Shown here: piece by piece, positions 1-5,670 of the stretch | Position numbering within the stretch: the stretch's first letter is position 1 | Layout of the letters: the number at the start of each line of letters is the position of its first letter | Assembly (NCBI GenBank): GCA_025463965.1 | Contig: JAODBN010000387.1 | Coordinates: 1-7,765, forward strand | Direction of reading: 5' to 3' | Length of the DNA: 7,765 nt | Origin: Acidimicrobiaceae bacterium | Lineage (GTDB): Bacteria; Actinomycetota; Acidimicrobiia; Acidimicrobiales; Bog-793 | Notes under the pieces: generated by a model | The model's input: only the letters and a program-made list of their open reading frames with translations | What the model was told of the DNA's origin: nothing | Databases searched by the model: none | Translations under genes and position numbers: made by a program

Positions 1-1
1 C

Positions 2-109
2 ATCGTCGCTTTGAGCAACGGGTTCTCAGTCCAGGCCAACAGCGGGGTTGGCCTCGAAGCGTTGACCCGGACGGTCGAGTTCGCGCTGTCGACCTGGCCG
101 AGTGCGTGA
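2..109 (+). CDS. C-terminal end of a probable TetR-family transcriptional regulator (partial)
   Basis: The second frame is open from the window edge to a TGA at 107-109 and gives 35 residues ending ALSTWPSA. The stretch LSNGFSVQANSGV followed by an amphipathic helix ending in a Trp-Pro pair resembles the last two helices of the ligand-binding domain of TetR/AcrR repressors. The DNA-binding half lies outside the window, so the family call rests only on this tail. Its stop overlaps the start of the next gene (TGATG), so the two are probably co-transcribed and translationally coupled. A role in controlling the downstream oxidoreductase is inference from position. It could be another helical regulator. 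Confidence 0.6.
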   Translation: MVALSNGFSVQANSGVGLEALTRTVEFALSTWPSA

Positions 110-534
110 TGGAGCTCACCCATGCCCTCGCGTTCGTCCGGGAGCGCCACCAGGGCGTCGTGACCACCATCCGGTCGAGCGGCAGACCCCAGCTGTCCAA
201 CATCGTCTACGCTCTGGGCGACGACGACGTGGCCCGTATCTCGGTCACCGACAGCCGGGCCAAGACGAAGAACTTCCGTCGCGACCCCCGGGCCTCGCTG
301 TACGTGGTTGATGACGACTTCTGGTCCTACGTCGTTCTGGAAGGGACAGCCGAGCTCACTCCCATAGCCGCCGACCCGGCCGACGGGACGGTCGACGAAC
401 TCGTCGCCCTCTATCGGGCGGTGGCAGGTGAGCACCCCAACTGGGACGAGTTCCGACGCGAGATGGTGGCCGACAGTCGCCTGGTGGTCCGCCTGCACTT
501 CGATCACGCCTACGGCATGGCGCCGACCGGCTGA
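109..534 (+). CDS. PPOX-class, probably F420-dependent, oxidoreductase (Rv1155-like)
   Basis: A 141-residue protein of the split beta-barrel, pyridoxamine-5'-phosphate-oxidase-like fold. Visible hallmarks are an early GVVTTIRSSGRPQLSNIVY strand pair (residues 16-34), the cofactor-phosphate-binding segment SRAKTKNFRRDPRASL (49-64), the LEGTAEL strand (77-83), and the acidic C-terminal part HPNWDEFRREM with a final hydrophobic strand ending YGMAPTG. This pattern and length match actinobacterial enzymes that bind deazaflavin F420, though some relatives bind FMN or heme, so the cofactor is not certain. The substrate is unknown. ATG at 109 overlaps the upstream TGA; an in-frame GTG at 106 is the alternative start. 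No strong ribosome-binding site is visible, which fits re-initiation after the upstream gene. The probable TetR gene in front may control it. Confidence 0.85.
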   Translation: MELTHALAFVRERHQGVVTTIRSSGRPQLSNIVYALGDDDVARISVTDSRAKTKNFRRDPRASLYVVDDDFWSYVVLEGTAELTPIAADPADGTVDELVALYRAVAGEHPNWDEFRREMVADSRLVVRLHFDHAYGMAPTG

Positions 535-711
535 GCTGACGCTCGTTCGGGTGGCGCGACCTCACCACCACCCACGGAGGATCATCCTTGTCTCCTAACT
601 GTTGAAGTCCGAAAGGAGCAAGACGATGGCGAAGGCGCCGTCCACGCGCCAACAGGGACCTAATGAGGCAAATCAGGTGCAGGTGGCCAAGCCTCTGACA
701 CGGGAAAGCAT
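535..711. other. intergenic region between PPOX gene and tRNA-Cys
   Basis: No family-recognisable gene lies here. It contains a good Shine-Dalgarno (AAAGGAG, 612-618) seven bases before an ATG at 626, whose frame runs antisense through tRNA-Cys. That ORF is treated as a finding, not called as a gene. A 5-bp inverted repeat GGCGC/GCGCC (634-638 and 646-650) and a 6-bp repeat GGGTGG/CCACCC (549-554 and 568-573) could form weak hairpins at the ends of the tRNA and PPOX transcripts. Neither is followed by a U-tract. Confidence 0.5.
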
Positions 712-786
712 TGGAGGCGGCGAGCGGAATCGAACCGCTGTACAGGGCTTTGCAGGCCCTTGCCTAAACCACTCGGCCACGCCGCC
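712..786 (-). tRNA. tRNA-Cys (anticodon GCA), CCA encoded
   Basis: The reverse complement folds as a full cloverleaf. The acceptor stem is GGCGGCG/CGCCGCC, the D-arm GCC...GGC has loop GAGTGGTTTA, the anticodon stem AGGGC/GCCCT has loop CTGCAAA, the variable loop is four nucleotides, and the T-stem AGCGG/CCGCT has loop TTCGATT. The anticodon GCA is complementary to positions 751-753 and reads UGC/UGU. The discriminator base is U, the known identity element for cysteinyl-tRNA synthetase, and the 3' CCA is genomically encoded (712-714). It lies 69 bp downstream of fabI on the same strand. Confidence 0.97.
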
Positions 787-795
787 AGTGCCCCA

Positions 796-823
796 AGAGT
801 ACTCAGGCTCGCAAAGGGCTCAA
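796..823 (-). promoter_or_regulatory. candidate sigma-70-type promoter for tRNA-Cys
   Basis: On the minus strand, TTGAGC (823-818) and TACTCT (801-796) are separated by 16 bp. The -10 keeps the TAnnnT core and the -35 keeps TTGA. The tRNA 5' end is 10 nt past the -10 box, so transcription would start a few bases before the mature end, as is common for tRNA genes. The match is moderate and the start site is inferred. Confidence 0.45.
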
Positions 824-855
824 ACCGCCGTCTCTGTCACGCATGCAACGCGACG

Positions 856-1632
856 TCAGGCGCCGGTCGCATGGAAGCCACCGTCGACGTGGACGATCTC
901 TCCCGTGGTCTTCGAGAACAGATCGGACAGCAACGCCACGGTGGCTTTTCCAACCGCATGCTCCTCGTCCGCCAGATCCCAACCCAGAGGCGCGCGGGTG
1001 TCCCAGACCTCCTCGAAGCGAGAAAAGCCGGGGATCGACCTCGCGGCGACGGTCCGCACGGGCCCCGCGGCGACGAGGTTGACGCGCACGCCCCGGGGGC
1101 CCAGATCCCGGGCGAGATAGCGCGCGAGCGACTCGAGAGCGGCTTTTGCGACGCCCATCCAGTCGTAGCCGGGCCAGGCGAGCGAGGCGTCGAAATCGAG
1201 CCCTACGACCGATGCAGACACCGAGGTCTCAAGCAGAGGAAGGAAGGCTTTGACGAGCGCCTTCAGGGAGTACGTCGAGACCTGCAAGGCCGTCGACACG
1301 TCTTCCCACTCCGCGGCGAGCATCCCGTTGCCGAGACAGTTCGCGGGGGCGAAGCCGATCGCGTGGACGAGCCCGTCGAGGCGGCCGAAGCGCTGACCTA
1401 CCTCATTTGCCGCCGCCAAGAGCTGTTCGTCGTTCGTGACGTCGAGCTCGATCACATCAGGCGTCTCCGGGAGTCGCCGGGCGGTGCGCCTGGTCAGCGA
1501 GAGCCCTCTGCCGAAGCCACTCAACAGCACCTCGGCACCTTGTTCCTGGGCGTGGCGGGCCACGCCAAAAGCGAGCGAGTCGTCCGTGAGGACGCCTGTG
1601 ACCAGGACCTTCTTGCCGTCAAGGATGCCCAT
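856..1632 (-). CDS. fabI: enoyl-[acyl-carrier-protein] reductase (NADH), InhA/FabI type
   Basis: A 258-residue SDR-fold enzyme that reduces trans-2-enoyl-ACP with NADH in the last step of the fatty acid elongation cycle. It aligns closely by eye with mycobacterial InhA. It has the cofactor loop VTGVLTDDSLAFGVA (11-25), ELDV (62-65), HAIGF (90-94), the catalytic Tyr156 and Lys163 in YDWMGVAKAALES, active-site Phe147 in GLDFD, NLVAAGPVRT (185-194), and the closing HVDGGFHATGA. The length is typical. ATG at 1632 is chosen because it aligns with the InhA N-terminus; the frame stays open upstream but that extension looks non-coding, and no strong ribosome-binding site is seen. The 3-ketoacyl reductase gene that precedes inhA in mycobacteria is absent here. 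Ala91 stands where InhA has Ser94. Confidence 0.93.
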   Translation of the reverse strand: MGILDGKKVLVTGVLTDDSLAFGVARHAQEQGAEVLLSGFGRGLSLTRRTARRLPETPDVIELDVTNDEQLLAAANEVGQRFGRLDGLVHAIGFAPANCLGNGMLAAEWEDVSTALQVSTYSLKALVKAFLPLLETSVSASVVGLDFDASLAWPGYDWMGVAKAALESLARYLARDLGPRGVRVNLVAAGPVRTVAARSIPGFSRFEEVWDTRAPLGWDLADEEHAVGKATVALLSDLFSKTTGEIVHVDGGFHATGA

Positions 1633-1714
1633 CGGGGGATGACAGTAACGCACCATCGGCGATTCGCGAAGGTTCGGACACGTGGTCTTCCCGCGCCGTC
1701 TCCGCGAGGGGGGA

Positions 1715-1894
1715 TTACTCGATGAAGTGGACGGCGGCGCCTTCGTCGGGCGGAGGGGGATCGCCGCCGGGAGGCGGTTGGGCCTCGGCTCGTGGGTCGT
1801 CCTTGTGCGCGCGGACTCTCTCGTCGTCGGAACTGTCCGTGGAGGAGGGCACGTTCGCCGTGGGCCGCCTCTCCTCGTCTTCGGTGTCTGGCAT
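1715..1894 (-). CDS. hypothetical small acidic, Pro-rich, probably disordered protein (59 aa)
   Basis: A 59-residue ORF from ATG (1894-1892) to TAA (1717-1715). It begins MPDTEDEERR, has a central SSDDERVRAHKDDPRAE part, then a Pro/Gly stretch QPPPGGDPPPPDE, and ends AAVHFIE. It is rich in Asp/Glu and Pro, has no membrane segment or Cys, and is almost certainly disordered. Coding support is moderate: third codon positions are mostly G or C, and AGGGACAGG lies just before the ATG, though the spacing of the AGGA-like core is short. It sits 82 bp upstream of fabI on the same strand and could share its transcript. I do not recognise a family. It does not end in the GGE/GGQ of Pup. Confidence 0.45.
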   Translation of the reverse strand: MPDTEDEERRPTANVPSSTDSSDDERVRAHKDDPRAEAQPPPGGDPPPPDEGAAVHFIE

Positions 1895-1956
1895 TTCCTG
1901 TCCCTACCCAGCGAAGGACGCCTTGGAGCGCGCCACGTTGTGCTGTCGGCGGGAAG

Positions 1957-1987
1957 CCGGCTGCGCCGCCCGGGCAGCGTCAGCCGG
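1957..1987 (-). terminator. GC-rich hairpin downstream of the YciI-family gene
   Basis: CCGGCTG (1957-1963) and CAGCCGG (1981-1987) are exact inverted repeats. Inside them a further seven pairs form (1964-1970 with 1973-1979) if T1980 is bulged and one G-U pair is allowed, closing on a very tight loop. It starts 18 nt past the TAG of the YciI-family gene on the minus strand. No U-tract follows, so it would be a U-less terminator or a 3'-end stabiliser rather than a canonical intrinsic terminator. Confidence 0.45.
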
Positions 1988-2005
1988 TCCGCCGCCAAGC
2001 GGCTT

Positions 2006-2425
2006 CTACGATCTCGCTTGCTCGGCCGCCGCCTGGACCTCCGGGGGGAAGTCCGACATCTCGAAGACCTGGCGCACCTCGATCATCGGCGCCGTTCCCG
2101 CGAATGCCGGGTCCTGTGCCGGGCCAGAGATGGCCGGGCAGCGCTTCGCCCACTCGACCGCCTCCTCCTTCGAGCCGACCCGGATCATCCAGAATCCGCC
2201 GATGATCTCTTTCGCCTCTGCGAACGGGCCGTCGGTGACCGTGATCTGGCCGCCGGAGCTGGAGACCCTCGCACCGTTCGCCGTGGACGCGAGCCCGTCC
2301 AGGGAGAGGAGCACTCCGGCCTCCGTGAGCTCCTCGTTGTACCGGGTCATCGCGGCGACTGCCTCGGGGTCCGGCATCCAGTCGTCCTCGGAGATGTTGG
2401 GGAACATGAACATCATGAAGCGCAT
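2006..2425 (-). CDS. YciI family (DGPF domain) protein
   Basis: A 139-residue protein with the signature of the YCII/DGPF family: N-terminal strand MRFMMFMFPN, helix EAVAAMTRYNEELTEAG (21-37), then the diagnostic DGPFAEAKEIIGGFWMI (65-81) and the helix SKEEAVEWAKRCP (85-97). The tail MIEVRQVFEMSDFP forms the last strand of the ferredoxin-like fold. Members are small cytoplasmic dimers. Most have no known reaction, and in actinobacteria they often lie beside extracytoplasmic-function sigma factors, none of which is present here. ATG at 2425 is well supported by GGAGG at 2434-2430, four bases ahead. It is divergent from the SDR gene across a gap of about 200 bp. Confidence 0.92.
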   Translation of the reverse strand: MRFMMFMFPNISEDDWMPDPEAVAAMTRYNEELTEAGVLLSLDGLASTANGARVSSSGGQITVTDGPFAEAKEIIGGFWMIRVGSKEEAVEWAKRCPAISGPAQDPAFAGTAPMIEVRQVFEMSDFPPEVQAAAEQARS

Positions 2426-2622
2426 CGGTCCTCCACTTGGCTGTCTTTGGGCTGGTTCGGAGGGCTCCGGTGCTGCAGGTCCTTCGCCGCTCCGTCAGGT
2501 TCTCGAACGAGGCTCGCCCGGATGGACAGCCATTCTCCCGCTCTCTTCACGACCCGGACCGGGAGGCGGGAGCCGACCGGCAGACTGTCGACGCAGACCG
2601 ATCGATGACGAGGGAGCTCGAC
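2426..2622. promoter_or_regulatory. divergent intergenic region between YciI-family and SDR genes
   Basis: About 200 bp separate two divergent starts, so both promoters should lie here. I could not pick a convincing -10/-35 pair on either strand. A short palindrome CCCGGACCGGG (2553-2563) is the only symmetric element noticed. An open frame runs from 2437 into the SDR gene, but it lacks the family's conserved features before residue 1 of the SDR and is judged non-coding. Confidence 0.4.
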
Positions 2623-3453
2623 ATGGCGAAGACGTGGTTCATCACCGGTGCCTCCCGAGGGTTCGGGCGGGAGTGGTCCATCGGGGCGCTGGAGCGCGGC
2701 GACCAGGTGGCAGCCACCGCCAGGGACCTGTCCACCCTTGACGACTTGGTCGAGCGCTTCGGCGACTCGCTGTTGCCGATCCGCCTCGACGTCACCGACC
2801 GCAGCGCGGACTTCGCTGCCGTCGCCAAAGCGCACGATCGTTTCGGCCGCCTCGACGTCGTGGTCAACAACGCCGGGTACGGCCAGTTCGGCCTCGTCGA
2901 GGAGCTCAGCGAGAACGAGGCCCGCGCGCAGTTCGAGACGAACTTTTTCGGGTCCCTCTGGGTGACCCAGGCGGCGCTGCCGATCCTTCGCGCCCAGGGA
3001 GGCGGTCACCTTCTTCAAGTGTCCTCGATCGGGGGCATCTCGGCCTTCGCCGACGTCGGCATGTACAACGCCTCGAAGTGGGCGCTCGAAGGACTGAGCC
3101 AGGCGCTCGCCCAGGAGGTGGGCGGCTTCGGGATCAAGGTGACCCTCATCGAGCCGGGGGGATATTCAACGGACTGGGGAGGCGCGTCAGGGCGCCACGC
3201 AACCCCGCTCGCGGACTACAAGGAGCTCCACGAGAGCGCAGCCCGCCGACGGGCGAGTCTGGGAGCGTCCCCGGGTGACCCGACGGCGACCACCGAAGCG
3301 ATCTTGCGCATTGTCGACGCCGAGGACCCCCCGCTTCGGATCTTCCTTGGGGAGGGACCGATGGCGATCGCCGCCGCCGACTACGAATCGCGCCTCGCGA
3401 CCTGGCGCGAATGGGAGCACGTGTCTGTCGCCGCTCACGCTAAGCGCTCCTGA
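2623..3453 (+). CDS. SDR family NAD(P)-dependent oxidoreductase
   Basis: A 276-residue classical short-chain dehydrogenase/reductase. The Rossmann motif is TGASRGFG (residues 8-15), with Arg34 in ATARD favouring NADP(H), Asp56-Val57 (RLDVTD) for the adenine ring, NNAG at 82-85, structural Asn107 (FETNFFG), catalytic Ser134 or Ser135 in LQVSSIGG, Tyr148 and Lys152 in YNASK, and the PGG turn at 178-180. The substrate cannot be read from the sequence; the C-terminal part (WREWEHVS near the end) is the variable substrate-binding region. ATG at 2623 is chosen because AGGGAG (2611-2616) is six bases ahead and the glycine motif follows at the usual distance. An ATG six codons upstream (2605) is less likely. 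A hairpin follows 13 nt after the stop, suggesting a single-gene transcript. Confidence 0.93.
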   Translation: MAKTWFITGASRGFGREWSIGALERGDQVAATARDLSTLDDLVERFGDSLLPIRLDVTDRSADFAAVAKAHDRFGRLDVVVNNAGYGQFGLVEELSENEARAQFETNFFGSLWVTQAALPILRAQGGGHLLQVSSIGGISAFADVGMYNASKWALEGLSQALAQEVGGFGIKVTLIEPGGYSTDWGGASGRHATPLADYKELHESAARRRASLGASPGDPTATTEAILRIVDAEDPPLRIFLGEGPMAIAAADYESRLATWREWEHVSVAAHAKRS

Positions 3454-3466
3454 CGGACGTCCCGAA

Positions 3467-3493
3467 GCCGGATACCCCGTTTGGGGCTCCGGC
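3467..3493 (+). terminator. GC-rich hairpin after the SDR gene
   Basis: GCCGGA (3467-3472) pairs with TCCGGC (3488-3493), and inside it CCCC (3475-3478) pairs with GGGG (3483-3486) around a GTTT loop, with a small internal bulge. It begins 13 nt past the SDR stop. There is no T-tract, so it is a U-less terminator candidate rather than a canonical one. Confidence 0.5.
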
Positions 3494-3566
3494 GCTGGGA
3501 CGGCGCGCCCCCCCGCTGAGTTGCGAACGGGATCGTCGGGGCTGCCGGCTCTCCACAGCCCGTCAG

Positions 3567-3583
3567 GCTAGATATTTCCTAGC
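3567..3583. repeat. inverted repeat GCTAG-N7-CTAGC upstream of the broken gene
   Basis: GCTAG (3567-3571) and CTAGC (3579-3583) flank ATATTTC. This is the most AT-rich spot in the SDR-to-pseudogene gap. TATGCG and GATAAC just downstream might be part of a promoter, but no clear -35/-10 pair was found. An operator for the small gene behind it is possible and unproven. Confidence 0.3.
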
Positions 3584-3616
3584 GGTATGCGATAACTCGC
3601 TGGCGCGCGGTCAGTC

Positions 3617-3649
3617 GGCGGGGCGGTGCGCGACCGAGTTGCCCCCGCC
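3617..3649 (+). repeat. inverted repeat GGCGGGG / CCCCGCC just before the broken gene
   Basis: GGCGGGG (3617-3623) and CCCCGCC (3643-3649) are exact reverse complements separated by 19 nt. They end 10 nt before the ribosome-binding site of the frameshifted gene. In RNA this could form a 7-bp stem close to the start codon. Chance is a real alternative in such GC-rich DNA. Confidence 0.3.
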
Positions 3650-3667
3650 TTCGATCCTTGGAGCGCT

Positions 3668-3933
3668 GTGTCCGTACTGCTCGTCGTAAAGCATGACGTC
3701 CAGGACTTCGACTCCTGGCTGAAGGTCTACAAGGAGGCCGCAACGGAACAAAGTCGGCTCGGCGTCAAAGAGCAGAGCGTGCACCGCCTGCCGGAGCAGC
3801 CGAACACGGTGCTGACAGCCTCGCCGCCGCCAACGCGTTCATGGCCGACCCCGGGGTCGGCGAGATCATGAAGCGATCGGGCGTGCTCAACGAGCCCCGG
3901 GCAGAGATCCACGAGACCGTCGAATCGGTCTGA
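3668..3933 (+). pseudogene. frameshifted small ferredoxin-fold protein (monooxygenase/cyclase-like)
   Basis: Two frames together read like one protein. The first runs from GTG 3668 (GGAG at 3660-3663 ahead) through 49 residues: MSVLLVVKHDVQDFDSW, a helix ending GVKEQSVHR, then LPEQPNTVL. The second runs from 3814 for 39 residues: DSLAAANAFMADPGVG, EIMKRSGVLNEP, EIHETVESV and TGA at 3931. Small dimeric alpha/beta-barrel proteins of the antibiotic-biosynthesis-monooxygenase/cyclase type usually have this order, with a short strand (about V-x-H-x-F) between the halves. Here that strand is missing and the frame shifts by one base at 3812-3816, so an internal deletion of roughly 14 nt is the simplest account. 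Left as it is, the first frame ends at 3871 after an unrelated Ser/Pro tail. A sequencing or assembly error is the other explanation. The exact family is uncertain. Confidence 0.7.
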
Positions 3934-3972
3934 CTGAAATCGGCGACCCCGGCCGAGCCTCGACAGGAAGCG

Positions 3973-5442
3973 TCAGCGAGCTGGCGCGCCGCTGAGGCGA
4001 CGATAAAGGTCGGCGGTCTCTGGGTGGACCGCCCGCAGCGGGTCACCGTCGACCTCGAGGATGAGCGCGAGCTGGCGAAGCGTCGCCTCGACGCCTGCTC
4101 GGTTGCCGGTGGCATCGGCCGTGCGCATTAGCAGCCGGTGCAGCCGCTCGTCCCACGGACAGGCCTTGAGGCCGCGGTTCGCCGCCCACTGGGCGCCCTC
4201 GGCGTCGCCGGCCTCGAGCAGCGTCTCTCCTAAGCCGTGTGCACAGGCGAGGATCGCCGCCTCGATCTCCGAGGAGTACCCCTCGACGAGGCACCACTGC
4301 TGTTCGAACAGCCCCTCGAAGGGGCGTCCCCTCACGAGCTGGAGGGCGGCCCGCCAACTGTCCGGGCCCCTCTCCGGCGCGGCGAGCGCAGAGAACGTGG
4401 CCCAGTCGCTCGACACCGCTTCCACCCGAAAGCGGTCCCCGTCTCGCCGAAGGCGGGGCCGGCCGTCTTCTGCGAAGCCAAGCGCACGGCGGGCCTCGGA
4501 CATCCGGTTGGCGACGGTCTGGGGAGGCACGGCCCGGTGTGGCCACAGCGCCAGGGACCAGGCAGCGCTCGTTGCTCCTTCGGGATGGAGCGCCAGGTAG
4601 GTGACGAGCTCGGTGAGCTTCGGTCGACCGGCGAAGAAGCCGTCCACCCCGCGCACCTCGACCGGCCCGAGGACCAAGACCTCGAGGACGGCGTCGGGGC
4701 CGGGCTCGTCGGGAGCGAGCATGATCCCGAGCTCGGCGAAGCGGTCGCTGACCGGCATGCTGGCGCGGCGCGGCGGCGGGGCAGGGATCTGGAACGTCGG
4801 TGCATGGGCACGGAGCACTGCTGCCGCGTCGAGCCGTCCGGCTGCGTGCGAAGAGGGGATCGGCAGCAGCAGGCAGACGTCGGGCCGGCTGACGGTGATC
4901 GCCGCGAGCGTGGCGACGAGCGCGGGCTCCTCGACCGCTCTCGGGCCCAGGACCACGAGGGTCAGCGGGACCTGCCCGCCTGCCATCTTGCCGCCTGCTT
5001 TCTCGCTCGAGCTCGCGGCCTCGAGGAGCGCGATCGCCTGCAGCGGGCCGGACAGCACTCGGGCACCTGCGAGCTCGGGCTCGCCAGCACCCGGCACGTC
5101 GACGAGCCAGACGACGGGCGGGGGAGACCACTGCCCGACGAGCGCCTCCGCAGCGATCGCTCGGAGCGCCGCGACGACGGCTTCGGACGTGCCCTCGACC
5201 GTGGTCACCCGTGCGGCGGCGAGATCGAGCAGCGCCTCCTGCGGGCCTTCCCGCGACGCCGTGATCTTGCAGCTCAGTGGCCGCCGGCTCGCCGGAGGAT
5301 CGGAGTCGGCTGGGGAACAACCGGCGGCGGGCGGAGCGCCGAGCTGAGGAAGCGGTTGCAGGGCCGCGGCGACAGCCAGGTCGGGCGGGCGCGCCGAACG
5401 CCGTAGGCGTGGGCTCGCGCCGCGCGGATCGATACCTGCCAC
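3973..5442 (-). CDS. BTAD (SARP-like) transcriptional regulator, soluble form
   Basis: A 489-residue protein. Residues 252-340 form a winged-helix domain like that of OmpR/SARP regulators (LEVLVLGPVEVRG, AGRPKLTELVTYLALHPEG, LWPHRAVPPQTVANRMSEARRALG, then the wing RLRRDGDRFRV). Residues 344-489 are the helical, TPR-like bacterial transcriptional activation domain (SDWATFSAL, GRPFEGLFEQQW, WDERLHRLLMRTAD, GVEATLRQLALILEVDGDPL). The first 60 residues are Pro/Ala/Arg-rich and probably disordered; 65-225 look like an alpha/beta region without a recognised motif. Related actinobacterial proteins are often about 1000 residues with N-terminal membrane helices and a LysM domain, all missing here. The start is firm: GTG at 5442 with GAGGAGG (5456-5450) seven bases ahead, and an in-frame TGA six codons upstream. 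It is divergent from rimP. Targets are unknown. Confidence 0.85.
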   Translation of the reverse strand: MAGIDPRGASPRLRRSARPPDLAVAAALQPLPQLGAPPAAGCSPADSDPPASRRPLSCKITASREGPQEALLDLAAARVTTVEGTSEAVVAALRAIAAEALVGQWSPPPVVWLVDVPGAGEPELAGARVLSGPLQAIALLEAASSSEKAGGKMAGGQVPLTLVVLGPRAVEEPALVATLAAITVSRPDVCLLLPIPSSHAAGRLDAAAVLRAHAPTFQIPAPPPRRASMPVSDRFAELGIMLAPDEPGPDAVLEVLVLGPVEVRGVDGFFAGRPKLTELVTYLALHPEGATSAAWSLALWPHRAVPPQTVANRMSEARRALGFAEDGRPRLRRDGDRFRVEAVSSDWATFSALAAPERGPDSWRAALQLVRGRPFEGLFEQQWCLVEGYSSEIEAAILACAHGLGETLLEAGDAEGAQWAANRGLKACPWDERLHRLLMRTADATGNRAGVEATLRQLALILEVDGDPLRAVHPETADLYRRLSGAPAR

Positions 5443-5530
5443 CGTGGATCCTCCTCAAACCGATCCCCAGACTCGGAAGGCAGGCTCGCTTCCCGCGTTA
5501 CCGTCGTGTCTACCGCCCAGGCGCTCGCCG

Positions 5531-5545
5531 CGCACGGGCCGTGCG
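5531..5545. repeat. 15-nt palindrome, possible operator
   Basis: CGCACGG-G-CCGTGCG is an exact 7+1+7 inverted repeat lying about 90 bp from each of the BTAD start and the rimP -10 box. Its symmetry and central position in a divergent region fit a regulator site, but GC-rich DNA produces such palindromes by chance. Confidence 0.35.
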
Positions 5546-5624
5546 GCCCAGGCCAAAGGGCCCGGGAGGCCGGCCCGAGGAGGGTTCCGGCGGCCGCGCG
5601 CCCGGAAGGGGAGCCGGGACCCAC

Positions 5625-5633
5625 TGCTATACT
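5625..5633 (+). promoter_or_regulatory. extended -10 promoter of the rimP-nusA operon
   Basis: TGCTATACT combines the TGn extension with TATACT (5628-5633), five of six matches to the sigma-70 consensus in an otherwise GC-rich stretch. No -35 hexamer is recognisable 16-18 bp upstream, as expected for an extended -10 promoter. Transcription would start near 5640, leaving a leader of about 175 nt before rimP. Confidence 0.6.
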
Positions 5634-5670
5634 CCTCGGGCGGTTCAGCGGTCACCGAAGGTCGTAGTCG

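Noticed and set aside
634..650. GGCGC/GCGCC hairpin as the tRNA-Cys terminator
   Set aside because: A 5-bp stem with a 7-nt loop and no U-tract, more than 60 nt past the tRNA end; chance is likely.
760..1725. Long plus-strand open frame opposite fabI
   Set aside because: It is antisense to a gene with full InhA motifs; the Arg/Gly-rich translation matches no family pattern and is expected from GC-rich complement frames.
1633..1998. In-frame N-terminal extension of fabI by about 120 residues
   Set aside because: The extension is Arg/Pro/Thr-rich low-complexity translation, overlaps the small acidic ORF in another frame, and InhA alignment places the start at 1632.
2413..3018. 201-residue minus-strand open frame opposite the SDR gene
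   Set aside because: The plus strand carries every classical SDR motif; the reverse frame has no recognisable feature and also overlaps the YciI start.
3940..3956. TCGGC/GCCGA repeat between the convergent genes as a bidirectional terminator
   Set aside because: Only a 5-bp stem with a 7-nt loop and no T-tract on either side; too weak to call in GC-rich DNA.
4237..5406. 389-residue plus-strand open frame opposite the BTAD gene
   Set aside because: Its product is an Arg/Gly/Asp-rich shadow of the winged-helix/BTAD coding strand, with no domain and no convincing start signal.
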